Source: Parablautia muri
GTDB lineage: Bacteria; Bacillota; Clostridia; Lachnospirales; Lachnospiraceae
Reading direction: 5' to 3'
Length of the DNA stretch: 64,000 nt
NCBI RefSeq assembly: GCF_009917485.1
Contig: NZ_QZDT01000008.1
Span: forward strand, 79,597-143,596
In this document: positions 27,841-36,778 of the stretch, in pieces
How the letters are laid out: every line of letters starts with the position of its first letter
Numbering within the stretch: the stretch's first letter is position 1
Notes under the pieces: model-generated
Told to the model about the DNA's origin: nothing
The model's database searches: none
Seen by the model: the letters and a program-made list of their open reading frames with translations, nothing else
Translations under genes and position numbers: made by a program

Positions 27841-28689
27841 TCAGGCGCGGACCACCACCTGGCCGGTGCATTCCATAACAGGGTCTTCCCGCACAATCTC
27901 TCCCACGCTGTCCACTGTGATGATACCGGACCTGGGATTTTTAATAGAGATAACATGGCCTCGCACATCCGCCTCCACATCAGAATACTCAAAGGATAAA
28001 TCCGTTCCTTCCATCTGGCAGTTTATAAGCTTCAGGTTCTTACAATAACATAAGGGCTGGGTTCCGATTATCCTGCAGTTGATCAGCGTAAGCCCCTCCG
28101 AGAACCATCCAAGGTACTCTCCTTTCACAATACTGTCACGTACCGTCACATTCTTGCTGTGCCAGAAGGCATCCTTTGTGTCCAAATCGCAGTCGTCAAT
28201 CCCAAGATTTTCCACGTATTGGAAGGAATATTTACCCTGCATCTTTACGCCGCAAAGCTTCACATTCCGGCTGTCTAAAAAAAGATACTCAGACGTAATA
28301 TCCGTATCCACAAGGGAAATATCCTCCGATTTCCATCCGAACTCCGGCGAAACAATCTGACAGCGTTCTAACCGTATTTTGGCACATTCCCGCACGGCTT
28401 TAATTCCGTTTAAGGTACTGTCCGTAATGATTCCATCCTCCGCATACCAGATGGCCGCCCGGGCCGTATCATCCATGACGGATTTTTCCATGGTAAATTT
28501 CTTTACATGCCAAAGGGGATAGCGCAAAGAAAAATGGCACTCTTTTATCCCAACATCCCTGGCTTCTTTCAGGGCGGATTCCCCATCTGCCGGACCCGCA
28601 AAACTGCAGTTTGCCACATCCGTATCCTGCAGGTGATATAATGCGCGTTCCTCATCAAATTGTTTTTTTGTAATCATTTCTCTCATCAT
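27841..28689 (-). CDS. DUF3737 family protein (right-handed beta-helix)
   Basis: A 282-residue protein with repeating short strands (CSFAG, CHFSL, STLNG, CQIVS, TDITS, CDLDT, SIVKG, CRIIG, CQMEG), the pattern of a right-handed parallel beta-helix. I recognise it as DUF3737. The function is unknown; no secretion signal is present, so it is probably cytoplasmic. The ATG at 28689 has GAGGAGG 7 nt upstream; the longer frame from 28755 lacks one. Confidence 0.8.
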   Translation of the reverse strand: MMREMITKKQFDEERALYHLQDTDVANCSFAGPADGESALKEARDVGIKECHFSLRYPLWHVKKFTMEKSVMDDTARAAIWYAEDGIITDSTLNGIKAVRECAKIRLERCQIVSPEFGWKSEDISLVDTDITSEYLFLDSRNVKLCGVKMQGKYSFQYVENLGIDDCDLDTKDAFWHSKNVTVRDSIVKGEYLGWFSEGLTLINCRIIGTQPLCYCKNLKLINCQMEGTDLSFEYSDVEADVRGHVISIKNPRSGIITVDSVGEIVREDPVMECTGQVVVRA

Positions 28690-28794
28690 TCTATATCCTC
28701 CTCTAAAATATAATCCCTGCTGCTTTTCTTTTTCCAAATGTACCGTAAAGTCCATGGCAATTCCGCCTGCCCGAACTGTTACAATTACCTGCCA

Positions 28795-29592
28795 TCATAA
28801 ATTGTCAGATGCAAGGAAACACCAGTCATAACCTTCAAAAATAAGCGTTTCCTTTCCATCCATAAACATATCGTTCCGGGAAATATCCTTCAGGGAAACA
28901 TCAAACCAATCTCTGACTTCCCTGACAGTTTTCCTGCCTTCTTCAATCTGTACATTTACATTTGACTGCACCAGCATAAATCTGATGAATGCCTCTTTGT
29001 CAAACTCATATTCTAATGTGTACATCTTCCGGTTATTTAAGGCAAATCCATAAGATAAAGTCATTTCCTGCGTCCATACATTTTCTTTTCTTGGCGGCTT
29101 TGGAAACTCTTTCAAATACCTATCATACCACCATCTTGTGTAGGCGTCCTTTCCTTTCATCTTATCCGTAATCCAGAAATCATAAATAATGAGAAATCCC
29201 TTTTCCCGCATAAGGGGCCTTAAATTTGTCAAAAACCTTTTTTCATCTACCCAGTTTACTACCCCGGCCGCAGTTACCACATCAAAGCTCTGGTCCGGTG
29301 CTTTGATATCTTCCGCGCTGCTCTGTAAAAAGGTGTAAGCCTCATCCTTGTATATAGCCTTTGCCGCCTTTATCATTTCATTGGAACTATCTACTCCCGT
29401 CACTTTATCGCACACAAGTCTCAACGCTTTCGTGGACAGACCTGCGCCGCACCCTACATCCAGTCCATTTCGGAAATTTTCGCTTATATGTAAGTCCTCT
29501 CTTATGCGCTCTATAACCTGCCTGTGGAGAAAGGGCCTGTCATTTGCATAGCCTTCCGCTATTCTCTGGTAGTCAAAAGACTTTCCCTCCAT
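28795..29592 (-). CDS. Class I SAM-dependent methyltransferase
   Basis: A 265-residue methyltransferase. Motif I LDVGCGAGLST (about residues 43-53) binds SAM; motif II acidic residue in VTGVDSSNEMI; the later strand is FDVVTAAGVVNWV. It resembles the UbiE/Tam-type small-molecule group, and the substrate is unknown. It lies 38 bp downstream of the DUF3781 gene and 105 bp upstream of DUF3737 on the same strand. Confidence 0.85.
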   Translation of the reverse strand: MEGKSFDYQRIAEGYANDRPFLHRQVIERIREDLHISENFRNGLDVGCGAGLSTKALRLVCDKVTGVDSSNEMIKAAKAIYKDEAYTFLQSSAEDIKAPDQSFDVVTAAGVVNWVDEKRFLTNLRPLMREKGFLIIYDFWITDKMKGKDAYTRWWYDRYLKEFPKPPRKENVWTQEMTLSYGFALNNRKMYTLEYEFDKEAFIRFMLVQSNVNVQIEEGRKTVREVRDWFDVSLKDISRNDMFMDGKETLIFEGYDWCFLASDNL

Positions 29593-29630
29593 ACTCTATT
29601 CCTCCATCTTTCCCATACACAGTTTCCAAT

Positions 29631-29882
29631 TCATTTCTTTATTTTATGGGCTGTGATAACTGTATAGCTGTATGCATTTATCGTTATAATACAGTTGTCT
29701 ATATTTACATACCAGTTCTTCCCATTCCTTTCAATAACAGCATTGGAAGAATCGATTTTAGTCTTACACCAACCAACCACATCGTCTGTGTCCAGGGATA
29801 AATTTCTTTTTATCCGCACCACACCCAGCTCCGTTGTATGCAGTTTATCTAAATTCTCTCGCAGTTCGCTGCCTGTATTCAT
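29631..29882 (-). CDS. DUF3781 family protein
   Basis: An 83-residue protein of a small conserved family: LHTTELGVVRIKRNL, DDVVGWCKTKI and NWYVNIDNCIITINAYSYTV are its characteristic blocks. The function is unknown. I start at 29882 because GGAGG lies 8 nt before this ATG; the ATG at 29897 overlaps that ribosome site. Confidence 0.8.
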   Translation of the reverse strand: MNTGSELRENLDKLHTTELGVVRIKRNLSLDTDDVVGWCKTKIDSSNAVIERNGKNWYVNIDNCIITINAYSYTVITAHKIKK

Positions 29883-29921
29883 TTTAACAACCTCCATGTT
29901 TCCAATTCTGTCAAGTTTGCA

Positions 29922-29963
29922 ACTAAAAGAAAGAGAAATACAGTACTTAAGCTGTATTTCTCT
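29922..29963 (-). terminator. Terminator of the tRNA operon
   Basis: Perfect 12-bp stem AGAGAAATACAG/CTGTATTTCTCT with an 8-base loop, followed on the minus strand by TTCTTTTAG. It lies 13 bp after tRNA-Leu(UAA). Confidence 0.85.
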
Positions 29964-29976
29964 CTCTTTTCATTCA

Positions 29977-30062
29977 TGCCGGCGACCGGAATCGAACCGG
30001 TACGGGAGATTAGTCCCGCAGGATTTTAAGTCCTGTGCGTCTGCCAGTTCCGCCACGCCGGC
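29977..30062 (-). tRNA. tRNA-Leu (anticodon UAA)
   Basis: Class II tRNA with acceptor GCCGGCG/CGCCGGC, long variable arm and anticodon loop CTTAAAA between CAGGA and TCCTG, giving UAA. Last tRNA of the seven-gene operon; no encoded CCA. Confidence 0.95.
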
Positions 30063-30120
30063 AAGTCAATAGAACGCCATCTCGTTTACCAAGACAACTT
30101 ACCAATTCATAATTGACTCG

Positions 30121-30193
30121 TGGGACCTATAGGGCTCGAACCTATGACCCTCTGCTTGTAAGGCAGATGCTCTCCCAGCTGAGCTAAGATCCC
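30121..30193 (-). tRNA. tRNA-Val (anticodon UAC)
   Basis: Acceptor GGGATCT/AGGTCCC (one G-U pair), anticodon loop CTTACAA between TCTGC and GCAGA, discriminator A. Sixth in the operon. Confidence 0.95.
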
Positions 30194-30210
30194 AATCTTT
30201 TTTATTAAAA

Positions 30211-30284
30211 CGACCCGGATGGGGTTCGAACCCACGACCTCCGCCGTGACAGGGCGGCGCTCTAACCAGCTGAGCCACCAGGCC
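30211..30284 (-). tRNA. tRNA-Asp (anticodon GUC)
   Basis: Acceptor GGCCTGG/CCGGGTC, anticodon loop CTGTCAC between CCGCC and GGCGG, discriminator G as usual for tRNA-Asp. Fifth in the operon. Confidence 0.95.
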
Positions 30285-30313
30285 AAATATCAATCAAATA
30301 TGAAATTGTCGAG

Positions 30314-30387
30314 TGGACCTTCGGGGACTCGAACCCAGGACCGACCGGTTATGAGCCGGTTGCTCTAACCAACTGAGCTAAAGGTCC
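30314..30387 (-). tRNA. tRNA with CAU anticodon (elongator Met or Ile2)
   Basis: Acceptor GGACCTT/AAGGTCC, anticodon loop CTCATAA between ACCGG and CCGGT. It lacks initiator features. The CAU anticodon serves either elongator Met or, if C34 is lysidinylated by TilS, Ile reading AUA; the GGACCTTTAGCTC start resembles Bacillus Ile2 from memory, so the identity is left open. Confidence 0.85.
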
Positions 30388-30402
30388 ATATACTCTGTCA
30401 AA

Positions 30403-30474
30403 TGACTCCGACGGGAATCGAACCCGTGTTACCGCCGTGAAAGGGCGATGTCTTAACCGCTTGACCACGGAGCC
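30403..30474 (-). tRNA. tRNA-Glu (anticodon UUC)
   Basis: Acceptor GGCTCCG/CGGAGTC, anticodon loop CTTTCAC between TCGCC and GGCGG, discriminator A. Third in the operon. Confidence 0.95.
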
Positions 30475-30479
30475 ATAAA

Positions 30480-30550
30480 AGCGGGTGATGGGAATCGAAC
30501 CCACGTGTCCAGCTTGGAAGGCTGGTGTTCTACCATTGAACTACACCCGC
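30480..30550 (-). tRNA. tRNA-Gly (anticodon UCC)
   Basis: Acceptor GCGGGTG/CACCCGC, anticodon loop CTTCCAA between CCAGC and GCTGG, discriminator U. Second in the operon. Confidence 0.95.
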
Positions 30551-30570
30551 AAATCTTATACATTTGCCAA

Positions 30571-30645
30571 TCGGGGTGACAGGATTCGAACCTGCGACCT
30601 CCTGGTCCCAAACCAGGCGCTCTAGCCAAGCTGAGCCACACCCCG
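30571..30645 (-). tRNA. tRNA-Pro (anticodon UGG)
   Basis: Acceptor CGGGGTG/CACCCCG, anticodon loop TTTGGGA between CCTGG and CCAGG, discriminator A. First in the operon, 36 bp after the -10 box. Confidence 0.95.
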
Positions 30646-30681
30646 CTGGTTTCCTGCCGCTCTCTCTACAGCACAAAATAT

Positions 30682-30710
30682 ATTATAAAATAGGACTTTG
30701 CTTCTGTCAA
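30682..30710 (-). promoter_or_regulatory. Consensus promoter of the tRNA operon
   Basis: Perfect TTGACA and TATAAT with a 17-bp spacer on the minus strand. Confidence 0.85.
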
Positions 30711-30750
30711 TATAAAAATTAATTAATTTACAGAAGCCGAATTTTATATC

Positions 30751-30896
30751 GTTACTATTCACGGTCTGGGAGTCGCTCATAGTAACATTCAGAACGATAT
30801 TCCAAGTTTCGCTTCGTAAAAATCGCCCCTCACACCTGGGAATCACGTTCTCACGGAATACGCAGTAAATGCACATTCCTGACCCGGAAAAGTAAC
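30751..30896. mobile_element. MITE-like structured repeat, copy 1
   Basis: A 146-bp element starting GTTACTATTCACGG and ending GGAAAAGTAAC, with an internal 8-bp hairpin GTTACTAT/ATAGTAAC at its left end. It is closely similar to the copies at 50487 and 58506. It lies between the tRNA promoter and the CotH gene. No coding capacity. Confidence 0.8.
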
Positions 30897-30928
30897 TTTA
30901 TATTAATATCGCGCAAAACGGGGGGGGC

Positions 30929-32659
30929 TTATCTACCACCTCCCATCCCACCATGTTCCATCGTTCCCATGGCCTCAAGCGACAGCCCGAACGCATCTAC
31001 CAGAGAATCTCGATCCTCTGCCTGCCCCTGGGATGTTGCCGGTATCACCCCGGTAAGCTGGCCGCTGACGCTTTCAGCCCGCAGCAGGCAAAACTCCTTC
31101 AATGCGTCACAGCCCGCCTCAAATTCTTCATAGCTGCAAAACTTCGTTGGGTCTTTTTCCACATAAGGTGCAATCAGCTCTTTTACCTCCCCAATCATTT
31201 CCTCGAAGCGCCCACTGGTAAAATAGCTGTCTATCCACTCGGCAAAATACTGGTGATACATTTCCATATATTCTTCCTCATTAAAAATCCATGCAATCAT
31301 AGGCCTTGATTCAATACTGTCGCCCGATACGGGACTGTCAATGGGATAATTCACCATACTCTCCGCATCAGCATGATTTTGGAATCCGCCAAAAGCAAGG
31401 TTATAATCCCAGGGAATCATGGACAGTTTTCCATCTTTTTCATATAAATAATAGTTGTGTATCAAAGAGCCTGTGTAGCTGTCAAAATTACAGACAAAAT
31501 TGTGCACCACAAAATATTTTATAACTGCATCCACATCCACAACGCTTTCGATTTCTTCTCCCTGTGAAAGTTTTTTCAGGGAGGTAATCAAACGATCTTT
31601 ATCCGTATCCGATATCTCCGTTTTAGCATTATCAAAGATATTTTGGTAGCTGTCGTATGAATCGTCAGAATAAATCAGCGCAACGTCCTCGCTGCCAAGT
31701 CCCATACCCATGCCGCCGCGGTTTCCGCCTTCCGGGCCTCTTTCCTCCAGCGGAGCATTCTCCGGCATTTGAGGCATCTGCCCTTCGCCTGAGTCTCTTT
31801 TTGGGGCAAATCCTCCTTCCGACCTTTCCTGAAATTCCCTATCTTGTGGAAATTCCCTGTCTTCTAAAAATTCTCTGTCTCTATCTCTGTCTCCAAAATC
31901 ACCTTCTGAATCCTGCTGATTCTCAGGGATAGGCAAATCCGCTCTCCTTTCCATCCCTTCCGGGAATCCAATTTCTTCTTCCAAAAGCTCTCGCTGCTTC
32001 TCCATATCAAATTTACCGCCGTTTCCCCGGCCGCCGCCCATATCCATGCTGTCAGGCTTATAAAGTTCCCCGTAATCATTTCCATAGTTACGCGCAAGAA
32101 AACTTTCCTCTACGCCCTCTACCGCCAGATAAAGCCCCCATTCTTCTCCGTTTACCGTAATATAAACATAGCTGCAAAGAGGCGCTGCCACACCGGCATC
32201 ACGCATCATTTGGTAGGTAAGGTAATCCTTTATATAGGTATTGTCCTGAATGATGTTATTCAGACTGATCTTATCAAGCCCATGATAAGTCTTTCCGCTC
32301 TCATAGCAGTCAAATTCCAGTTTAAAACTGTAACGGTCATTTCCATAAGAGGCAACCGACCTTAAGGAAGTGTTGCCCTTTGCGCGGATACCTACATTTT
32401 TATATGCTTCATTGTCAATCACTACTGCACACGCCGTGTATTCCTCATTCTCACAGGTATCTAAAAAGCCTTCCCAATCATCCATCACAATATCAATCGT
32501 ATGAACCTTGGATGTGTCAAATAGTTTGAGCGCATACCCGGCCTCGGCCATAACGGACTGAACGCCCAGTTTTCCGGCATTCACAAAGAAAACTGTAAGG
32601 AGCAGCGCCAGTACCATCGCTATGCAGCATATTTTATCGATATGTTTGTGTGTTGACAT
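30929..32659 (-). CDS. CotH kinase family protein, membrane-anchored
   Basis: A 576-residue protein with an N-terminal signal anchor (about 10-30), so the catalytic part is probably outside the cell. CotH motifs: GIRAKGNTSL (about 92-101), the catalytic-loop region KISLNNIIQDNTYIKDYLTY, WGLYLAVEGVEESF, and the late metal-binding MIPWDYNLAFGGF. CotH proteins are atypical protein kinases. A Glu/Arg/Gly/Met-rich low-complexity insert (about 205-320) interrupts the domain, and the end is GGMGGGR. It follows the DUF4956 and VTC genes on one strand, a combination I know from other Firmicutes. Confidence 0.88.
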   Translation of the reverse strand: MSTHKHIDKICCIAMVLALLLTVFFVNAGKLGVQSVMAEAGYALKLFDTSKVHTIDIVMDDWEGFLDTCENEEYTACAVVIDNEAYKNVGIRAKGNTSLRSVASYGNDRYSFKLEFDCYESGKTYHGLDKISLNNIIQDNTYIKDYLTYQMMRDAGVAAPLCSYVYITVNGEEWGLYLAVEGVEESFLARNYGNDYGELYKPDSMDMGGGRGNGGKFDMEKQRELLEEEIGFPEGMERRADLPIPENQQDSEGDFGDRDRDREFLEDREFPQDREFQERSEGGFAPKRDSGEGQMPQMPENAPLEERGPEGGNRGGMGMGLGSEDVALIYSDDSYDSYQNIFDNAKTEISDTDKDRLITSLKKLSQGEEIESVVDVDAVIKYFVVHNFVCNFDSYTGSLIHNYYLYEKDGKLSMIPWDYNLAFGGFQNHADAESMVNYPIDSPVSGDSIESRPMIAWIFNEEEYMEMYHQYFAEWIDSYFTSGRFEEMIGEVKELIAPYVEKDPTKFCSYEEFEAGCDALKEFCLLRAESVSGQLTGVIPATSQGQAEDRDSLVDAFGLSLEAMGTMEHGGMGGGR

Positions 32660-32728
32660 ACTAATCCCTCATCCTTGCCAGTGCCCTCAAATTTGGGCGA
32701 AAGCACAAATTATTTCATAGTTACATTG

Positions 32729-33400
32729 CTATCCCATATACTCTCCACTATAGCTGACAAGCACCGCACTGCTTACGCCATCCATTTCCGCCAGCTCATT
32801 CATAAAATCTGTATTATCCTCTTTCATACGAATTTCCAAATTAAGCTCAATTCTTTCTTTTTGCACAGTTTTACTTTTCACCACGCAGCGCTGTACTTTG
32901 CCCTTTAAAAATTCCACCGCCTGCTGCTCGCTTTCATGTCTTTCACAGGCAAGCACTACTATGTAGGGATTTAATTGTGGCTTCCGATTCACAAACACCA
33001 GCAGAACAATGCCAATACCAAGACTTCCCACCACCGCAAGGGGAATCATACCGGCTGCAAGCACAATGCCAACTGCAATCGCCCAAAACAAGAAGGCAAT
33101 ATCCAGCGGTTCCTTGATCGCTGTCCTGAAACGTACTATGGATAATGCACCTACCATACCAAGAGACAATACCACGTTAGAAGTAACCGCAAGGATCACC
33201 ACCGTTGTAATCATAGTGAGGGCAATGAGTGTCACACCGAAGCTGGAGGAGTACATAACCCCGGAAAAAGTTTTCTTATAAACCAAGAAAATAAACATTC
33301 CCAGCCCAAACGCCAAAACAAGTGCCAAAACCATATCAAAAATACTCACGCTGTTCATATTTTCTAAAAAACCCGATTTAAAAATATCATGAAATGTCAT
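32729..33400 (-). CDS. DUF4956 membrane protein
   Basis: A 223-residue protein with about four TM helices in residues 20-135, including the conserved GMVGALSIVRFRTAIKEPLD loop, and a soluble C-terminal ferredoxin-like part. It is a known genomic partner of VTC polyphosphate polymerases and CotH kinases; its activity is not established. It lies between the two, 69 bp before CotH and 155 bp after the VTC gene. Confidence 0.88.
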   Translation of the reverse strand: MTFHDIFKSGFLENMNSVSIFDMVLALVLAFGLGMFIFLVYKKTFSGVMYSSSFGVTLIALTMITTVVILAVTSNVVLSLGMVGALSIVRFRTAIKEPLDIAFLFWAIAVGIVLAAGMIPLAVVGSLGIGIVLLVFVNRKPQLNPYIVVLACERHESEQQAVEFLKGKVQRCVVKSKTVQKERIELNLEIRMKEDNTDFMNELAEMDGVSSAVLVSYSGEYMG

Positions 33401-33555
33401 CTTTTTATCCTTTCTTTTTCTTCCTATATATAGAATGGTTTGTTACAATACGACTCGCATACCCTTTCCATATAAACCGCCTGTTCCATCCCTGCTCAAA
33501 TAGCAGCTATCCATAAAAGCGGCAGCTGCTTCTATCACAATTACCCACATAATAC

Positions 33556-34272
33556 TCACCCGTAAATCCGACAGGCCGCATATTTGGAAAAAGCGCCTGC
33601 CCGCCGTCCTGTAAGCTGTACCGCATCACGAATAATATCCGGCAAAAATGCATCCCATTTCACTTCCATAATCATAATCTGATCCCCAGCCGAAATCGTC
33701 ACGCAGTCAGGATTTAAGAAATCTGTCCACCCTATTCCGGTTCTGATATTGTAGTCCAGCGTAACACGAACATTTCCCGGCGCATACACAAATGGCTCTC
33801 TGGTGTAATCCACAATGGTTTTTGGCGCAAGCCCTTCTGTCCGCATCTTGTGATAAAGCTCCACCACCAGTGCATAAGGACTATGAGCCATAAAGCCGTA
33901 ATCTCCACACAGAATTTTTTGAACGTCTTCTTTTGTAAGCAAGGCACTTTCCTTACTGGTAAGTCCATTGCATTTTCTCTTTTTTTCTAAATGAATCACT
34001 GAAGCATCTCCATTATAATAACGGATGCGGAATTTTTCACGCATATTTACTCCGTCAATTTTTTCCCGCAGTGCTTTATCCGTCAAATTGTCAAAATACA
34101 GACTCCTGATTTCATATATATATCTGTGTATCCCAGGCCTTCCTGAAATATCAGGCAGACAGATCATCTGTGCGTGCGGATCCGGTTTTGTCACGGTCAT
34201 CAGACGCTGCCTTACAACTGCCGCATCCGAAGTATTAATTTCATGCTTCCACTCATGCCGAAAATTTGCCAT
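33556..34272 (-). CDS. VTC-domain polyphosphate polymerase-like protein
   Basis: A 238-residue protein with one VTC catalytic domain (triphosphate tunnel fold). Visible tunnel residues: Arg/Lys in FRHEWKHEI at the N-terminus, KFRIRYYNGD, HLEKKRK with catalytic Lys residues, VDYTREPFVY, VRVTLDYNIRTG and the late acidic IMEVKW. Bacterial members are annotated as polyphosphate polymerases using NTP; whether this one makes polyP is inferred. It is the first gene of the VTC-DUF4956-CotH group. Confidence 0.88.
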   Translation of the reverse strand: MANFRHEWKHEINTSDAAVVRQRLMTVTKPDPHAQMICLPDISGRPGIHRYIYEIRSLYFDNLTDKALREKIDGVNMREKFRIRYYNGDASVIHLEKKRKCNGLTSKESALLTKEDVQKILCGDYGFMAHSPYALVVELYHKMRTEGLAPKTIVDYTREPFVYAPGNVRVTLDYNIRTGIGWTDFLNPDCVTISAGDQIMIMEVKWDAFLPDIIRDAVQLTGRRAGAFSKYAACRIYG

Positions 34273-34640
34273 CCAATTCTTTCCTTTCCCACAAGAGTAT
34301 GTTACTACCGCCTCACACCGCAGCTCAATTTAAAATGCACCAATAACGTTCAGACAGACCTGTGCATTTCTTCGCAAAACGTGAGAGGATGATTCAGGTG
34401 CGTAAAACCAGTCTTGTTGGCTTTATGTAAAATTTTATCTATTGATTTCCGCTCGCAGCCAGCCAAGTGGACATGCTTACATGAACATTGGGCCACTGCC
34501 GCAAGGGTCAATTCCCCGTTCCTTGCAGCGAGGTTGTTGATTTGGACTGCCTGAACCGTTATGTGCAGTTTCAATTTTATAGGTAAAATTTGTCTAAGTC
34601 ATGTTGAAATTGTGAAAAAAATGTGATTTCAGACAATACA

Positions 34641-34684
34641 ACACAATTCCTTAAATCAAAATAGGAAAAATCATAGAATTGTGT
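34641..34684 (+). promoter_or_regulatory. Operator-like inverted repeat upstream of the MBL hydrolase
   Basis: Perfect 9-bp arms ACACAATTC/GAATTGTGT separated by 26 bp, about 70 bp before the start codon in AT-rich DNA. Confidence 0.4.
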
Positions 34685-34712
34685 TAAAATAAAATGAATT
34701 ATACTTGTGCCA

Positions 34713-34748
34713 ACGCCCAAATTGGCAGGTGTTGGCAGCATGGAGGAT
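34713..34748 (+). repeat. 36-bp leader repeat, copy 1
   Basis: Identical over 36 bp to 41313-41348 on the other strand. It includes a palindromic part (TGCCAAC...GTTGGCA around it) and ends with ATGGAGGAT, which supplies the ribosome binding site of the MBL gene. Confidence 0.9.
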
Positions 34749-34752
34749 GATT

Positions 34753-35601
34753 ATGGAGCGAAAATGGTATAAGCAGGGAAACGGGCTGCTTCGAGAAATG
34801 AAAGAATGGCTACCAGGACCCCATGAGCTGATTTTCTGGTACCTTGGTCAATGCGGTTTTGTATACAAGAAAGAGGCGATCGTTTATATTGACCCTGTGT
34901 TAAACAGCCTTGTTGATGAAAAGGGAGATAACATGCGCTATTATCCATCCCCCTTTTCCCCGGACAAGGTAACCGCCGACTATGTTCTTTGCACCCATGG
35001 GCACAAGGATCATCTGGCTTTGGAAACCCTTACAGGAATCGCCAAGGCAGATTTACATACCAAATTTATCGTGCCGGGAGACTGCGTAGAAACGCTGGTT
35101 GAAGCTGGCATTGATAGGCCGCGTATCATCGAAGCCTGTGCCAAAGAAGAACTTCAATTGCCAGGACTTACGGTATATCCAATTCAGGCGGCCCACCCGG
35201 TCCACCAAAAAACAGCCCAGGGAAAAGATGTGGCATTATGCTATCAGCTTACTATGGGGAATATCCGGATATTGCATTTAGGCGATACCTACCTGACCCA
35301 GCAGCTTTTAAACGATCTGCTGGCTCTCAAGGCTCCGGACTTGTTTTTTGCGCCTATCAACGGTGGCGATTATTTCCGCACCGCACGGGACTGCATTGGG
35401 AATCTGAATATGCTGGAAACTGCCAATCTGGCCATAATGCTAAAAGCTGCCGTTACCGTTCCCACTCATTATGATATGGTGAAAGGAAACACCGTAGATC
35501 CTCTTGATTTTGTACGGATTTTAAGGGAGATCGATGACGCCGCCAGGTGGCAGCTTCCCGCTTTGGGCGAAGGTGTAATATATTTACCATTAAGTTTTTA
35601 A
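34753..35601 (+). CDS. UlaG-like MBL-fold metallo-hydrolase
   Basis: A 282-residue metallo-beta-lactamase-fold protein. Metal-binding motifs: THGHKDHL (HxHxDH variant, here HGHKDH), AAHPVHQK, HLGDT and PTHYDM. The overall layout, with no beta-lactamase-type C-terminus, resembles UlaG (L-ascorbate-6-phosphate lactonase) proteins. Likely a cytoplasmic phosphodiesterase or lactonase; no ascorbate genes are nearby, so the substrate is open. Start 34753 is 6 nt after GGAGG, which lies inside the 36-bp repeat. Confidence 0.85.
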   Translation: MERKWYKQGNGLLREMKEWLPGPHELIFWYLGQCGFVYKKEAIVYIDPVLNSLVDEKGDNMRYYPSPFSPDKVTADYVLCTHGHKDHLALETLTGIAKADLHTKFIVPGDCVETLVEAGIDRPRIIEACAKEELQLPGLTVYPIQAAHPVHQKTAQGKDVALCYQLTMGNIRILHLGDTYLTQQLLNDLLALKAPDLFFAPINGGDYFRTARDCIGNLNMLETANLAIMLKAAVTVPTHYDMVKGNTVDPLDFVRILREIDDAARWQLPALGEGVIYLPLSF

Positions 35602-35654
35602 GCACACATAAAAAAGGATACATTCTGATTGCATCATTTCAGAAAGGACTCATC

Positions 35655-36056
35655 ATGATGAAAAATAATTTTCAACCGTTTATTACAGGATTACAACACA
35701 TTGGGCTTCCTACAAATGACATAGAAGCCACAATTGCGTTTTACGAAATATTTGGCTTCCAGGTAGCGTACCGGACAATCAATGAAAAAGCCAATGAGCA
35801 GGTGGCCTTTTTAAGGCTTGGCGATATCACCATTGAGACCTATGAAAATAAGCAGGCGGCACTGGCTAATGGCGCTTGGGATCATATTGCCCTGAATGTC
35901 ACCAACATAGAGGCGGTATTCCAGCTTGCAAAAGAAAAAGGTCTGGACATTATGGATTCTGAAATCCAATTCCTGCCCTTTTGGGATAACGGCGTAAAAT
36001 ATTTTATTGTTATCGGCCCTAATAAGGAAAAGGTTGAATTGAATCAGTTTCTCTAA
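35655..36056 (+). CDS. VOC-family protein (glyoxalase/bleomycin-resistance fold)
   Basis: A 133-residue VOC protein with paired beta-alpha-beta units. HIGLPTNDIEATIAFYEIFGF is the N-terminal half, with a His metal ligand and the typical FY helix; WDHIALNV and EKVELNQ supply the C-terminal His and Glu. Lyase, dioxygenase or binding function cannot be separated. Start 35655 follows AAGGA; the longer frame overlaps the MBL gene and has no ribosome site. Confidence 0.8.
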   Translation: MMKNNFQPFITGLQHIGLPTNDIEATIAFYEIFGFQVAYRTINEKANEQVAFLRLGDITIETYENKQAALANGAWDHIALNVTNIEAVFQLAKEKGLDIMDSEIQFLPFWDNGVKYFIVIGPNKEKVELNQFL

Positions 36057-36778
36057 AAAAGACTGGTATTACATGGGACAGCGTGCCTATGCAAGAGGCG
36101 GTAATAAAAGATTTACGCAATGATAGTTTTGATATTTTCAGGGAACAAGCTGTAAAAATTACCCTTTTTGGAAAAGCACCGAGCCTGTTGCACGGTGCTT
36201 TTCTCTGATATCCTTGAAGTTATCCTGCATAAAACGCTTTGCTGACGGGGTAAAACTCTCTTTCCCATTCTTCAAATGGCGGCTCAACAGTATATATGAC
36301 ATCAAAATATTTTTGATATACTGTGCAGCCCTGTTTTCACAATATTTATAATTCAGAACATTACCACTCTCATCCACCTCCAGATGATTATCTAAACAGT
36401 AAATCTTTGCTCCATAACCAGTACAGCAGCGCATAAATAATGGCAAATTAAATCGTTAAAGGTATTTCCACATATGTTCACTTGAATAGATGCGCTGCAA
36501 GGTTATACTATTATATTAAGGCTTGTCTAATCAAGAACGGTCATCCCCCGCGGTACAGTCCCGATGTCTTCCGAAAAATTATGAAACAGGTTGAAAATGT
36601 GGCGTATGCCCTTTGAATTAAAAAAATTTTTCTGTCACACAGAGAGAACAATATCGTCTAATGAAACGTACGGAGAAAATTTTGTAAAGGAGTGCAGCAA
36701 AATTTATACACAGGAATGAAAAGATTTTCTGTAAATATTCCGTTACAAATCTCATTTGCACTTCAGAAAAGAGGACCT
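36057..36778. other. Gene-poor stretch with a terminator and possible gene remnants
   Basis: No clear gene. A plus-strand frame at about 36060-36205 (contains TWDSVPMQEAVIKDLRND) and a minus-strand frame at 36159-36446 (contains CLDNHLEVDESGNVLNYKYC) look somewhat protein-like, but neither has a ribosome site and both read through the 36171-36203 hairpin. They could be remnants. Nothing seen in 36450-36690 apart from AT-rich DNA. Confidence 0.4.
36171..36203. terminator. Hairpin terminator downstream of the VOC gene
   Basis: Perfect 11-bp stem GAAAAGCACCG/CGGTGCTTTTC with an 11-base loop. Confidence 0.7.

Larger units (their letters stand above)
34273..34752. other. Intergenic region upstream of the VTC and MBL genes
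   Basis: No gene supported. The left 300 bp contain a TTG-initiated minus-strand frame without a ribosome site. A 9-bp inverted repeat (34641-34684) and the 36-bp repeat (34713-34748) lie near the MBL start. Confidence 0.5.

Noticed and set aside
34350..34574. Minus-strand 74-codon frame with TTG start
   Set aside because: No ribosome site and no family; the upstream context is AT-rich promoter-like DNA.
36159..36446. Minus-strand 95-codon frame
   Set aside because: It starts at TTG without a ribosome site and its last 15 codons run through a perfect terminator hairpin, so it is not a normal gene; noted as a possible remnant.
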